NCBI GenBank assembly: GCA_963281255.1
Contig: OY725494.1
Span: 4,601,934-4,665,933 of the forward strand
DNA: 64,000 nucleotides
Source of the DNA: Aphrocallistes beatrix
Taxonomy: Eukaryota > Porifera > Hexactinellida > Sceptrulophora > Aphrocallistidae
Direction of reading: 5' to 3'
Shown: positions 10,161 to 21,340 of the stretch, piece by piece
How the letters are laid out: every line of letters begins with the position of its first letter
Numbering within the stretch: position 1 is the first letter of the stretch
Notes under the pieces: model-generated
Databases searched by the model: none
Told to the model about the DNA's origin: nothing
What the model saw: the letters and a program-made list of their open reading frames with translations, nothing else
Translations under genes and position numbers: made by a program

Positions 10161-11015
10161 TTGATATTCCTCAAAATTACTTATACCACCACGGTTTGCT
10201 ATTCTAGAAGGTTTCTGAGAAAGAAAGGTTAAAATTTGATGATATTTTCCAGTCTTCTCAAACTTTTTCGACAAAATAAAGTTGTTGATATCACGTCTGA
10301 AACGATTAGTATCTGACAATTGAATATCAGTAGCCTCACCATCCGGAGATAAAAAATGAATAACATCAGAGAAAGGTGTGAGAATGTATGTATTCATTGC
10401 ACGATCTATGCTCACACAGCGAGGATAACCTTCCACTGTCGGTGACTTATCAATTGTATACTTTGCGATAATTGTTCCTTCTGATATCGACATTGTATAA
10501 ATTCTAGACACTTCATCACAGATTTCAGCTCGAGGAATAACTACCATTGTGTCTTGTTCGATGGAGAATAGTTGTATTTTTTCAAAACTAGCTTGATCTG
10601 GTATAAAAATATGGATATCATAAAGATGTCTATTTTCATCAGAATTGTCTAAAACTGTAGGTTCATAATTTCCAACGAAATATCTTCGTGCAATTTCATT
10701 GTCAGTGTAGATAATTATAAAACCGAAATAAATTATCATAATGATATCTTCTAAGAGCAACATGCTCGATGAGGTATTGACTGAAGAATAAGTATAGAAA
10801 TTTCTATGTTGAATATTATTAACCAAAGTGACGAAATATCCATCAAATGTGAATATTTTGAAGAAGTTTTGTTTAGTCAGAACAGCTATCAGGCGTTTAG
10901 TCGGATGTATTGAAACAGCTAGAGTCTCGTTTTGTGAAAGAAAGTTCCATCCCAATTGAATAACATTGTCTGTTGGATTCATGTTGAAGCTTGATATGTG
11001 TTTCGGTTTCTTCAT
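10146..11015 (-). CDS. Degenerate propeller-like family protein, copy 4 (damaged N-terminus)
   Basis: 289 residues from an internal ATG at 11013-11015 (M-K-K-P-K-H). The family start ATG is still present about 41 bases upstream (near 11056), but two bases are missing just after it compared with copy 5, so that start reads out of frame. The remaining blocks are intact (SSFNMNPTDNVIQLGW, FKIFTFDGYFVTLV, FIPDQASFEKIQLFSIEQDT, GYPRCVSIDRAMNTYIL). The C-tail ending in IANRGGISNFEEYQN is specific to this copy. It either uses the downstream ATG and loses some 15 residues, or is a new pseudogene. Confidence 0.6.
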   Translation of the reverse strand: MKKPKHISSFNMNPTDNVIQLGWNFLSQNETLAVSIHPTKRLIAVLTKQNFFKIFTFDGYFVTLVNNIQHRNFYTYSSVNTSSSMLLLEDIIMIIYFGFIIIYTDNEIARRYFVGNYEPTVLDNSDENRHLYDIHIFIPDQASFEKIQLFSIEQDTMVVIPRAEICDEVSRIYTMSISEGTIIAKYTIDKSPTVEGYPRCVSIDRAMNTYILTPFSDVIHFLSPDGEATDIQLSDTNRFRRDINNFILSKKFEKTGKYHQILTFLSQKPSRIANRGGISNFEEYQNLFS

Positions 11016-11547
11016 CTCGACATGGAAAGGTTCGTGTGCTGAACAGTTCCGACTTCATGCTAGTGAGTAACCAATAGAAATATAATTTAGTTGGTGAAAA
11101 CAGTTGGCTGGTCCCAACTTTTTCACCAATATCTCGGAACCAGTAGATTTTAGGCCATTAAAATGTATTATTAGCTTATATAAAACCACCCCCAAATATC
11201 TCAAAAATATAGTTATTACTAGTTTATTTGAATATCAGAAGTACGGCTTTTACAACTTTAAGCCCCAACCCGGACATATCCCATTATAAATCTGTACGAT
11301 GGAGAGGCTACTTTGCGCGACCACTAAACCATCTCCAAATTGCTTGGAAATTGTGTGTGATTCAATTATAATGAAGCATTTCATATAAATTACACCAACA
11401 TTCAAGTTAATTAATTTCATTCTTTCCAGCAACTTTTATACAGGAGGATTCCAGGTAGAAAAATCAAAGAGATGACATGCATTAGGAGATTGTCTAGGAA
11501 ATAAATTAGGAAATGAAGGTGCTTGTAAGACAGGATTTAAATTGTTC
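11016..11547. other. Spacer between family copies 4 and 5
   Basis: Contains family-like 5' flank (11050-11095, nearly identical to the flanks above 8098 and 12438), then unassigned sequence. Two short open frames here have no supporting features. Confidence 0.4.
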
Positions 11548-12438
11548 TCAAAGTTTCATGCAAAGAGTGTTTGGAAATTTATCGATTTTCTTAATGTTTT
11601 TGATATCTCTTCTGAAATGATTATCTGACACTTGAATATCAGCGGTCCCACCTTCTGGAGATAAAATATGAATAACACTAGAGAAAGGTGTGAGAATGTA
11701 TACATGCATTGTACTATCTATGCTCACACAATGAGGATAACCTTCCACTATCGGTGACTTATCAATTGTATACTTTGTGAGGATTGTTCCTTGTGAGATC
11801 GACATTCTATAAATTCTAAACACTTCATCACATATTTCAGCTCGAGGAATAACTATCATTGTGTCTTGTTTGATGGAGAATAGTTGAATTTCATCGAAAC
11901 TAGCTTGATCTGGTATAAAGATATGGATAGGATTGGATTCACGGATTTTTTTCTTATAATAATATCTATATTCATGAGAATGTTTTAAAATTGGTGTTTT
12001 CAAAGTGAATCTATTTGCAAAGGGGTAATACCAGCACAGTTCATAAGGAGGATCACCATTACTTTGTTCAATTTCATTGTCAGTGTAGATAGTCGTGCTT
12101 CTGAAAGAAATAATTATGATGATATCTTCTAAGAGTAAAATGCTCGATGCGGTATCGGTCGAAGAATAAATTCGAGAATTTCTATTTAGAAAACACTTAA
12201 CCAAAGTGACGAAATATCCCTCAAATGTGAATATTTTGAAGTAGTTACGTTTAGTCAGAACAGCTATCAAGCGTTTAGTCGGGTGCATTGAAACAGCTAG
12301 AGTCTTGTTTTGTGAGAGAAAGTTCCATCCCAATTGAATAACATTGTCTGTTGGATCCATGTTGAAGCTTGATATGTGTTTCGGTTTCTTTATGTTTACA
12401 TGGAAAGATTCGTGTGCTGAACGTTTGCGACTTCTCAT
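11548..12438 (-). CDS. Degenerate propeller-like family protein, copy 5
   Basis: 296 residues starting M-R-S-R-K-R-S-A-H-E. All conserved blocks are present in order, including SSFNMDPTDNVIQLGWN, MHPTKRLIAVLTKRN, FIPDQASFDEIQLFSIKQDT and GYPHCVSIDSTMHVYILTPF. The C-terminus (IDKFPNTLCMKL) is shorter than in copies 2 and 4. The 5' flank, up to GGTTACTCACTAGC just before the ATG, is shared with copy 3, so the two share a promoter history. Beta-rich, unknown function, probably intact. Confidence 0.7.
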   Translation of the reverse strand: MRSRKRSAHESFHVNIKKPKHISSFNMDPTDNVIQLGWNFLSQNKTLAVSMHPTKRLIAVLTKRNYFKIFTFEGYFVTLVKCFLNRNSRIYSSTDTASSILLLEDIIIIISFRSTTIYTDNEIEQSNGDPPYELCWYYPFANRFTLKTPILKHSHEYRYYYKKKIRESNPIHIFIPDQASFDEIQLFSIKQDTMIVIPRAEICDEVFRIYRMSISQGTILTKYTIDKSPIVEGYPHCVSIDSTMHVYILTPFSSVIHILSPEGGTADIQVSDNHFRRDIKNIKKIDKFPNTLCMKL

Positions 12439-12578
12439 GCTAGTGAGTAACCAATAGAAATATAATTTAGTTTAAGTATAATACTGTGGATTATCTCAAT
12501 TATAACTGGGAATAATATAAATGGGATGGAACTGTGGAGTGAGGAGTGAATCACTACATAATTCATGATATGGCAGTA

Positions 12579-12762
12579 CAGTGGAGTCTCCCAAAACGGA
12601 CAATCCGAAAAGCAGACAACATCTCTGCAACGGAAAACCTCGTGGAACGGATATAATTTAACATATACGTATGTGAGGTAAGCACTATCCTAGAAGTGGG
12701 CATCTCTCTACAACGAACTAAAACTATGTCCCCAATGTGTCCGTTATTCGGAGACTCCACTG
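12579..12762. mobile_element. pogo/Tigger-like MITE
   Basis: 184 bp with inverted ends CAGTGGAGTCTCCC / GAGACTCCACTG, flanked by TA at 12577-12578 and 12763-12764. No coding capacity. Confidence 0.85.
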
Positions 12763-13104
12763 TATATGCAGTATATTTGTATGATGTATCGTTTGCACAC
12801 CTCTAAACAAAATATCATTATAACTGAATCCCACTGTACCTAATACACGTAGTATATATTGTACACTGTACAACCAATGATACTTGTACGTATATTTTTA
12901 AGTAGATAAATATTTTAAAACTATTCACAAAATGCTGGCATTGGTACTATATAGAATTTGAAACAGTGAATATAACACCTTACCTAATGTAGGGGAGATA
13001 TAATTTTATTAAACTCTACGAATTAAAGGTGTCGCTATATCTCCAACATCAAATTAGACAAATATTTTCCTATACTTACTAGTAAGTCTGATATAGATAT
13101 GTTA

Positions 13105-13190
13105 TTTACAAGAGATTTCCATCGCATTTGAATAACAATCTCTTGTTTGGTCCATATTTAGTATGTGACCCATCACCACAATGAACGGCA
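13105..13190 (-). pseudogene. Relic of the propeller-like family
   Basis: Read on the minus strand, ACCAAACAAGAGATTGTTAT followed by TCAAATGCGATGGAAATCTC aligns with the bases for the D-N-V-I-Q-L-G-W-N-F block of copies 1-5, with many changes. Nothing else of a gene is kept. It shows that the array once extended further right. Confidence 0.5.
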
Positions 13191-14235
13191 TAGCACATGC
13201 ACCAATGAATCGGTGAAGATCCAATCCAAAGAAGTTTTGCATAGTTTGTTAAGGTTACTTAGTATTAGTCTATTAATCTGAGTTCCAGTCATCATGAGTA
13301 CAATAACTTCGAACCATTTGAAGCTTTGTAGGAGGATTCAGGAGAAATTGTTGTCAGTATTCCTGAGTTAAATGAGTAAATTAGTGCTGTTGATCTTACA
13401 ATTAAGAATTTAGAAAAATGTATTGTTTGAGATTATTAAAATAGAAATATTTGAATAATATTTTTTCTTAGATGGAAAGTTATGCTAAAACCTTGATTCA
13501 CATAATGTCATGACTTGATTAAGTACTTAGTAATTTGCAATTTTGGGAAATAATTTTTTAACCAATCGTAGATTTGAATAAAGTATGTTATATTTATTTC
13601 GTAATTAAATAGAAGTTTATATTCCAGTAAAATCGATCTGTACAAATGCCACGCGATCAGAAAATACAAAATAAAAGTCTGGGACAATTTGTGACTTCAG
13701 ATTACAAGAATTATCATCATGGCAACCAAGTGCAATATAGGTATGTAGATAATAAAGTCATTCAATACTGTGCTAGTCGACTAGCATAATAGAATTTGAC
13801 TACGTGATCCTCCGTGAGCAGATTACAGTGTGTGGGGAAGACGTAAAACATTCAATTTATCCTTGCAATTTAATTCCAGTAATTGAGATAATGTATGCGT
13901 AGATATTAACGTAACACAATAACTACTATCAACTTACTTGAATCTGAGCATCATCAGTAGCTAGAATAACAACTGCAGACTTAGATCACTGTGTCAGGAA
14001 AATATATTCGATGTTATTGAATCCAACGCCTGTGGTCAAAGTTCAAAGGAGCGCTCTTCAAATTACTGTACTTTATTCTTTTTTGGTCTTAAGCTAAACT
14101 AAAATAATACAATTTGTACTCACAAACACATACTGATCTTGGAAATATTATTAAATTTTTTGGCATTTTACAAAGCTATTTGTTTATTAAATCCTGATGG
14201 GAGTACGAAATACTATAAATTAGAAGAAACTTTTC
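13191..14235. other. Intergenic AT-rich stretch
   Basis: No open frame, repeat pair or promoter that I can support. Confidence 0.45.
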
Positions 14236-14447
14236 CAGTGAGGCATTGCCCTTTCAGAGTGCCAGCGATCTCCTGGATGAGAAGTCCCCCGGACTCCTCA
14301 CCTTAGTACCACAAGTACGGAGGACACCTAACTGCAGTATCGGGGCTACGGTGAGTCACGGAGGACCACCGGAAAGCGGCATGAGGCAGGAGCTTTCGTT
14401 AAGGTAGGCGCCCTGGCAATAAGGAAGCGTGACCAAGATAGGATCAC

Positions 14448-14497
14448 GGGGTCGAGGGTCACCCTCCTGATGAGTCCCTGATATGGGACGAAACCCC
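14448..14497 (+). ncRNA. Hammerhead self-cleaving ribozyme, type III topology
   Basis: All parts are present. Stem III is GGGGT (14448-14452) pairing with ACCCC (14493-14497). The cleavage triplet is GTC, with predicted cleavage after C14453. Stem I is GAGGG-TCA-CCCTC (14454-14466). The core CTGATGA is 14467-14473. Stem II is GTCCC-TGATAT-GGGAC (14474-14489), followed by GAAA (14490-14493). All 15 stem pairs are Watson-Crick and no core base is missing. The open ends lie in stem III, hence type III. The short stems suggest weak activity as a monomer; tertiary loop contacts cannot be judged. Confidence 0.9.
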
Positions 14498-14573
14498 ACT
14501 AGTAACGGTCAGGCCGATTAGTCTACAGATCAGTTGAACTAACATTATTACACTAATTAGCACTATCCATACT

Positions 14574-14787
14574 TGCCAACTGTCCTGTTTTTAGCGGGAC
14601 TTCCACTTTTTTCACTCTTCTATTGAGCTAACTTTCTCGAGTGTCCCGCTTTTACATGAAATTTCTCCATTATGTCCCGCTTTTTTGTATTATATGTGTA
14701 ATTGTGTATAATACTTTTCTATTGCGTCCCGCCATGTCCCGCGAATTTCAACGCTGCGTCCCACTTTTATCATGGCTCAGGTTGGCA
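14574..14787. mobile_element. MITE with TGCCAAC ends (relative at 34388)
   Basis: Ends TGCCAAC / GTTGGCA. The interior has GTCCCGC units and the segment CATGATAAAAGTGGGACGCA on the reverse strand, matching the copy at 34388-34518. It is inserted in the hammerhead-bearing element. Confidence 0.75.
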
Positions 14788-15041
14788 TGTATTCTATGGC
14801 ACAAATGCCGGTTATCACCCTACCAAGGAGCAGAACCTTCGAGTGTAGGGAGGGATGCGTGTTAAAGGACTCCTGACCCTAGGGCCTGGGACTATGTATC
14901 CAGGAGACAACGTGAGCAGGACTAACATCATGCCAGACCATTACAACTGTCATAACTAACTGGACCAGACAGCGTGACATATTAATCTAAATAAATTGTA
15001 TAGAGAAGTAGTCATAATGCCTCTCTTCTCAAGGTATTATA

Positions 15042-15212
15042 CAGCCCTCCAGAAATACGCTCCTAGTCACCCATAAATTTCCATACGCCTAAATCGATAA
15101 ATAACATTATGATATATGGTAAATTGGGTAATATTCTAAATTTTCACGCTCCTAAACACTTTCGGGCTTAAAATCACACCAAAAGGAGCGTCTAGCGCTC
15201 CTAGATAATCCC
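15042..15212. mobile_element. Short interspersed element (inverted copy at 62673-62848)
   Basis: Starts CAGCCCTCCAGAAATACGCT and ends GCTCCTAGATAATCCC. The same element is present in the opposite direction at 62673-62848. Internal ACGCTCC/GGAGCGT motifs give some hairpin potential. Non-coding. Confidence 0.75.
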
Positions 15213-15354
15213 TTGTCTCTGCACTGAAAACTGATTGGCTGAGACACATACAATGATATAAGTCTACTAATGCAAATAAATTAATCATATTTTACATACA
15301 TATTTACACTAAATTCATTTTTTACGATTGAGATAGGATCTAAGAGTAATTGTA

Positions 15355-15536
15355 GTCGACCCGCTTAAGCGACACACGTGTTAATCGGGAAAATAGATTA
15401 ATTGAGACAAATCTTCAGGAACGGAATAGTTCCCATACATAGAAACTAATACTAAATTCCATTGGTTAATGGGAACTCCGTTTAATCGGGACGAATCATC
15501 GAGACACGATGTCTCCCAATTAAGCGGAGTCAACTG
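15355..15536. mobile_element. pogo/Tigger-like MITE
   Basis: Ends GTCGACCCGCTTAAGCG and TTAAGCGGAGTCAACTG form an imperfect inverted repeat, with TA on both sides. The same end sequence recurs near 51813. Confidence 0.75.
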
Positions 15537-16040
15537 TATGTGGTATTCCACAATGCATATTCAAAATTTCATTATTAGAAAGTTCTAATACGAACATCTC
15601 TATGAATTACCATATTTAAATTTCAAATATTACTATTCTTTATCGGAGCTGCATTATCAGCCTAGCAGTAATTTGGATAGCTACCATAATACAGACAAAT
15701 TGAGGAGAGCTAGTTTATTTACGGTGTCCACTGAAATTACAACCATTTTCCGTATAGAGCGTGGTAGAATTCCATAGTATTGTTTAAAACTTCATTTGAT
15801 TAGTGAACCCAAACTAAATAGGACATTTCAACACCATTTTGAGAGGAATTAATTAAACCAAAGTGCTAGAAAGACATAACTGCCTCAGACATATTAATTG
15901 CTTAATAATAAGAATCTTCACAAGTTAAATACGCTCTAGATACCTGTAATATAAACTGGAATCCTTCTATTACAGAATACAGAGATGCTATTGATATAAT
16001 AAAGCCATTATATAGAATTAAACATAAGTATTGTATGTGA

Positions 16041-16120
16041 AACCAGATAGAAGGTTGCTGCATATTATATGGTATGTTGAGTAACGTGGTAGAGATATGC
16101 CTAGCTCCCAGTATATATAA
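16041..16120 (+). promoter_or_regulatory. Beta-tubulin promoter, copy 1
   Basis: A conserved block upstream of the tubulin genes: AACCAGAT box (from 16041), GTAACGTGG (16081), ATATGCCTAG, CCCA, then TATATATAA (16112-16120), 63 bases before the ATG. The same order is seen at copies 2 and 3, partly at copy 4, and in degenerate form at copy 5. Confidence 0.75.
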
Positions 16121-16182
16121 GAATGCTTTGTGTCTTCAACATAGATAGAAAGTTCTGCCTTTACCAATTCAGTAATCTAGAA

Positions 16183-17947
16183 ATGAGAGAAATTATCCAC
16201 GTTCAAGTTGGCCAGTGTGGCAACCAAATAGGGACAAAGGTATGTTACATGTCTAGATAGTTGTATCAATTACCAAATTAATAACATAGTAATCAATGGG
16301 TATTGCTTAATAGAATCGATACTAAATTAACTCGTGCAACATTTAGGCGGGATAAATAATATTGCAAAATTTATCACAGTGGGATCTAGGTGGTGCATTT
16401 AGTGATATCTTCCCCCTTCAGGTTCAGCTATGCAAACAATCTATTAATACGAAGTCATTGAACATACAAAACATAGTTCAAATATATGTATTTATATTTT
16501 AAATTAGGAAATTTCTTCTTTAGTATTACTCTAATATGCCTTAGATAAATATAATTTCTCAAAGCATAAATAACAATACATTATAAGGATAAATGTAAAT
16601 ATGGCATGCAATAGTATCGAAGTCTAAGAATTTATAATGTCTCCTCTGCTCTAGTTCTGGGAAGAAATCGCTGAAGATCACAACATCGATGCAAACGGAA
16701 TCTTCGTTCCAGATGAAAACCCAGAAGACTCTCAGATGAGACAGGAACGACTCAATGTGTACTACAACGAGGCTCAGGGAGGAAAGTACGTGCCGAGAGC
16801 TCTTCTGGTGGATTTGGAACCCGGAACCATGGATAGCATCCGCGGAGGGAAACTCGCCAATCTTTTCAGGCCGGACAACTTGATCCATGCACAGAGTGGT
16901 GCAGGGAACAACTGGGCTAAGGGACACTACACAGAAGGGGCAGATCTGGTGGACCGTGTTGTGGACGTTCTGCGAAAGGAAGCTGAAGGCTGTGATTGCA
17001 TGCAAGGATTCCAGCTGACACACTCGCTAGGTGGTGGAACTGGGTCAGGTCTCGGTACCCTCCTCATCTCCAAGATAAAGGAGGAATACCCTGATCGTAT
17101 CATGATGTCATTCAGTGTCGTGCCTTCCCCCAAAGTGTCTGACACTGTGGTAGAACCGTACAATGCTGTGCTTTCCACCCATCAGCTGATCGATAACACT
17201 GACCAGACATTTTGCATTGATAACGAAGCTTTGCATGACATTTGTAAACGCGTTCTAAAGCTAGGCAAGGCAAATTACGGCGAACTAAATCATTTGATTT
17301 GTTGCGCCATGTCTGGGATCACATCTTGTCTCCGTTTTCCCGGACAGTTAAATGCTGATCTCCGTAAACTGGCAGTTAACATGGTACCATTCCCTCGTCT
17401 CCATTTCTTCATGCCGGGTTTTGCGCCACTCGTAGCTTCTGATACTAAAAGTTATCAGTCGGTGTCTGTGGCCGAACTTACACAACAAATGTTCGATTCG
17501 AAGCATTGTATGGCTGCGTGCGACCCTCGAAATGGCAAATACCTCACAGTGTCGGCTATCTTCAGGGGCAAAGTGGCCATGAAAGAAGTAGATGACCAGA
17601 TGGTGTCGATGCAGAACAAGAATAGCGCATATTTCGTAGAATGGATCCCTAGCAACGTGAAAACAGCTGTTTGTAATGTTCCCCCAAAGCACCTAAAAAT
17701 GTCTAGCACTTTTATTGCTAATACAACAGCGATTAAAGCCCTGTTCGAACGAATGCTGGAACAGTTCGGTAAAATGTTTAAACGCAAGGCTTTCCTCCAT
17801 TTCTACACCGGAGAAGGTATGGACGAGATGGAATTCACTGAGGCTCAGTCTAACGTTAACGACATGATCAATGAATACCAGCAGTATGAAGAAGCCAAGA
17901 TGGATGACGGAGAAGATGGAGGTGACTATGATGATACTGAGGCTTAG
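16183..17947 (+). CDS. Beta-tubulin, copy 1 (two exons)
   Basis: Exon 1 is 16183-16239 ([19 protein letters not shown]), intron 16240-16654 (GTATGT...CTCTAG), exon 2 16655-17947; the product has 449 residues, normal for beta-tubulin. The intron after codon 19 is a classical animal beta-tubulin position. The tubulin signature GGGTGSG lies at about residues 145-151, the T3 loop AGNNWAKG and the [11 protein letters not shown] segment are intact, and the acidic tail ends [14 protein letters not shown]. It forms GTP-binding alpha/beta dimers of microtubules in the cytoplasm. The N-terminal MREI motif that mediates tubulin mRNA autoregulation is present. Local polyadenylation signal AATAAA is near 18345. 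Confidence 0.95.
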
Positions 17948-18092
17948 AAATAGGATTACTGAACTAGGTTATTTGTGACTGCTTACTGAGTGATTTTGTA
18001 CTTGTATATTATGGTAGATCATTTCTTTTGTATATACCTGAATAGTTTATAATATGTTGTCTCAAGATTTGATCACATTTTTTTACTAATAG

Positions 18093-18238
18093 CAGGGGCG
18101 CCGAACTTTTCGAAATCTAAGGACAATTTCGAGGTTCGAGAGGGGGGCTCAGCCCTAATTTTTGTATTGCGTCTAAGGCCCATCTTCGAATCCAGGGGGG
18201 CTCGAACCCTCCCAGCCCCCCCGGGTTCGGCGCCTATG
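18093..18238. mobile_element. hAT-like MITE
   Basis: Ends CAGGGGCGCCGAAC / GTTCGGCGCCTATG, with imperfect 8-bp flanks ACTAATAG and ACCAATAT. GC-rich, non-coding. Confidence 0.65.
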
Positions 18239-18589
18239 ACCAATATTAATCTGAGTGCTGATAATAATTGGATCGTGAACTCCCTACTGACCTGAATTTA
18301 AGTGTGATAATGTACATGTATGATGCTGTGTGAGGATTAGCCAAATAAAGGCAAATATTATGAAGATTACTTAATTTGCTAATAACTGGGCATACAAAGT
18401 GGTCACTAATGATTAGACGATCGATAACTTCATTCCTCTTCAGTAAAATGTTTATTTAAATTATGCGAGCTAAAGATCATTCAAATGCATTTGAATATGC
18501 AACCTAAGTGAAACGTCACTCCATATCAGAAGTTATGACCACCTGCATTCTCAATACGATAACCTACTACGCTTATTGAGCAATTTATA

Positions 18590-18892
18590 CATAGGCAAGT
18601 AGTCGATCGTGAAAGGAACGAGATCCGATCATTTTTGTTACTTGAAACATAATTTTTATCGGAACAAAAATTAGAAATACTAATCAAACTTGGCAATCAG
18701 AATATGTGATAGTCTTTTGTGCTGGAAAAACACTCAAATTGGTTAAGGATGGGGAGGAGAGAAGACAATACAAATTTCCAAAAATGATTGGGCTAAAAAA
18801 AGTTCGCGAACTTCCATCCGATCATTCAAGAAAAAAAGTTTTTGCCGATACTCATTCGATCGTCATAATATAATCGCGATCCTAATGCCCTA
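18590..18892. repeat. Dispersed repeat related to 9602-9780
   Basis: Shares CATAATTTTTATCG and neighbouring blocks with 9602-9780 and ends near CGATCCTAATGCCC. Non-coding. Confidence 0.5.
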
Positions 18893-19042
18893 GTTATACA
18901 TGTATTTAACTGGATACATGAACAGAAGTACGTTAAGATTGTTAGACAAAACCTGCAATATGACTAGAATCCTATACGTAATACATAATAGAAAGATGCC
19001 ACTGAACCATTATATTGAAATTAGACATTATTACTTTCTGGG

Positions 19043-19125
19043 AAACCAGATCGAATGTTACTGAATAGCATACACTCCGTTGTGTAACGTGGTAGAATAT
19101 ATGCCTAGTGCCCAGTATATATAGG
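19043..19125 (+). promoter_or_regulatory. Beta-tubulin promoter, copy 2
   Basis: AAACCAGAT box (19043), GTAACGTGGTAGAATATATG and CCTAGTGCCCAG leading to TATATATAGG (ending about 19125), 68 bases before the ATG. From the GTAACG box to the ATG it is nearly identical to copy 4. Confidence 0.75.
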
Positions 19126-19192
19126 AATACTTTGTGTCTTGAGTATAGATAGAGAGTTCAGCTTAGTCAACCACTTCAACAATCCTTCAAAA

Positions 19193-20896
19193 ATGCGTGA
19201 AATTATCCATGTTCAAGTTGGCCAATGCGGTAACCAAATAGGGACAAAGGTATGTTAAATGTGAATTCACACAGCTGTTTATCAATTGCATCTAGCGTAA
19301 AAATCGGAAAAGATAATACATTCTTAATAAATGAATTAATGCAATTTATCAAACAAGCAAGCTTTGGAATCCAAAATATTTCCAATGTGAATCCTTGAAA
19401 ACTGTTGAGAGCGAATTTATATCATATTTTGATTTTCTGACTTTATGCGTATTATGCAAAAAAGATTTTACTGAAATAAATCGGTTATAGAACTAATTAA
19501 ATTAGTTTAAATAACTTCGTGCACAGGTGCTTAAATAGAACATAACAAGGGCTATCCCAACAAATATAAATTCAGAGAATTTATAATGTCTCCTCTGCTC
19601 TAGTTCTGGGAAGAAATCGCTGAAGATCACAACATCGATGTAAACGGAATCTTCGTTCCAGATGAAAACCCAGAAGACTCTCAGATGAGACAGGAACGAC
19701 TCAATGTGTACTACAACGAGGCTCAGGGAGGAAAGTACGTGCCGAGAGCTCTTCTGGTGGATTTGGAACCCGGAACCATGGATGCCATCCGCGGAGGGAA
19801 ACTCGCCAATCTTTTCAGGCCGGACAACTTGATCCATGCACAGAGTGGTGCAGGGAACAACTGGGCTAAGGGACACTACACAGAAGGGGCAGATCTGGTG
19901 GACCGTGTTGTGGACGTTCTGCGGAAGGAAGCTGAAGGCTGTGATTGCATGCAAGGATTCCAGCTGACACATTCGCTAGGTGGTGGAACTGGGTCAGGTT
20001 TCGGTACCCTCCTCATCTCCAAGATAAAGGAGGAATACCCTGATCGTATCATGATGTCATTCAGTGTCGTGCCTTCCCCCAAAGTGTCTGACACTGTGGT
20101 AGAACCGTACAATGCTGTGCTTTCCACCCATCAGCTGATCGATAACACTGACCAGACATTTTGTATTGATAACGAGGCTTTGCATGACATTTGTAAACGC
20201 GTTCTAAAGCTAGACAAGGCGAACTACACTGAACTGAACCATCTGATTTGTTGCGCCATGTCTGGGATCACATCTTGTCTCCGTTTTCCCGGACAGTTAA
20301 ATGCTGATCTCCGTAAACTGGCAGTTAACATGGTACCATTCCCTCGTCTCCATTTCTTCATGCCGGGTTTTGCGCCGCTCGTTTCTTCTGATACTAAAAG
20401 TTATCAGATGGTGTCTGTGGCTGAACTTACACAACAAATGTTCGATTCGAAGCATTGCATGGCTGCATGCGACCCTCGAAATGGCAAATACCTCACAGTG
20501 TCGGCTATCTTCAGGGGCAAAGTGGCCATGAAAGAAGTAGATGACCAGATGGTGTCGATGCAGAACAAGAATAGCGCATATTTCGTAGAATGGATCCCTA
20601 GCAACGTGAAAACAGCTGTTTGTAATGTTCCCCCAAAGCACCTAAAAATGTCTAGCACTTTTATTGCTAATACAACAGCGATTAAAGCCCTGTTCGAACG
20701 AATGCTGGATCAGTTCGGTAAAATGTTTAAACGCAAGGCTTTCCTCCATTTCTACACCGGAGAAGGTATGGACGAGATGGAATTCACTGAGGCTCAGTCT
20801 AACGTTAACGACATGGTCAATGAATACCAGCAGTATGAAGAAGCCAAGATGGATGACGGAGAGGATGGAGGTGACTATGATGATACTGAGGCTTAG
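19193..20896 (+). CDS. Beta-tubulin, copy 2 (two exons)
   Basis: Exon 1 19193-19249, intron 19250-19603, exon 2 19604-20896; 449 residues. It starts [19 protein letters not shown], keeps GGGTGSG (followed by FGTLL) and all nucleotide loops, and ends [14 protein letters not shown] as in copy 1. It differs from copy 1 by few residues (for example [12 protein letters not shown] and SYQMVSVAE). The intron and promoter are nearly the same as in copy 4, while much of the coding sequence is shared with copy 1, a sign of homogenisation. Structural microtubule subunit. Confidence 0.95.
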
Positions 20897-21340
20897 AAAT
20901 AGGATTACTGAACTATAGGCTATGACTGCTTACTGAGTGATTTTGTACCTGTATATTATGTTGGATTATTTCTTTTGTATATATTTGATTAATTCATGGT
21001 TTGTTTTTCTAAGATTCATTAGTATATTGTAATGAAAAGGAGACGAATGGACCTTACAGTAATAAGGGTTTTCTAATGATTCAACTTTGTTTTTGACTTA
21101 ATGCAACAACATTTTTAATCAAGGAAACTTCCCAAATCATTTGAATCTAAGTTATCCTTTGCATTACGTTTCTGATACGGACATATGTAGTTTGGGGTTT
21201 GGGATTTCAATATAATTGTCTCTTGTTGCAATCTCTCCTCATGCTTTGGTATTGAAATGTACCTTTCAAGATTGTGGAGAGGAGGAAGTATCTTCCAAAA
21301 CTCAGATAGATAATCTGATGAATATGAAGAATGAAAATCA
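20897..21340. repeat. Shared 3' flank of tubulin copies 2, 3 and 4
   Basis: About 440 bases after the stop are conserved at 24968-25410 and 28827-29106, with landmarks TGATTCAACTTTG and GACTTAATG. This marks the tandem duplication unit. An unassigned minus-strand open frame (21550-21828) follows but has no recognisable features. Confidence 0.75.

Larger units (their letters stand above)
14236..14975. mobile_element. GC-rich element carrying a hammerhead ribozyme, split by a MITE
   Basis: Two GC-rich blocks (about 14236-14545 and 14800-14975) stand out from the AT-rich surroundings and are separated by the TGCCAAC MITE at 14574-14787. The first block holds a full hammerhead motif and an AGTCC-CCC-GGACT hairpin near 14287. 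No open frame is present. Self-cleaving ribozymes of this class mark some retroelements (Penelope-like elements, retrozymes, SINE-like repeats), so a short non-coding retroelement is a reasonable guess; the borders are approximate. Confidence 0.5.

Noticed and set aside
14287..14320. CTGGATGAGAAGTCC followed by GGACTCC looked like a second hammerhead
   Set aside because: The core is CTGGATGA, not CTGATGA, and no GAAA follows; only a hairpin is supported.
16559..17023. 154-codon antisense frame over tubulin copy 1, repeated over other copies
   Set aside because: It is an antisense shadow that recurs only because the tubulin DNA is conserved.
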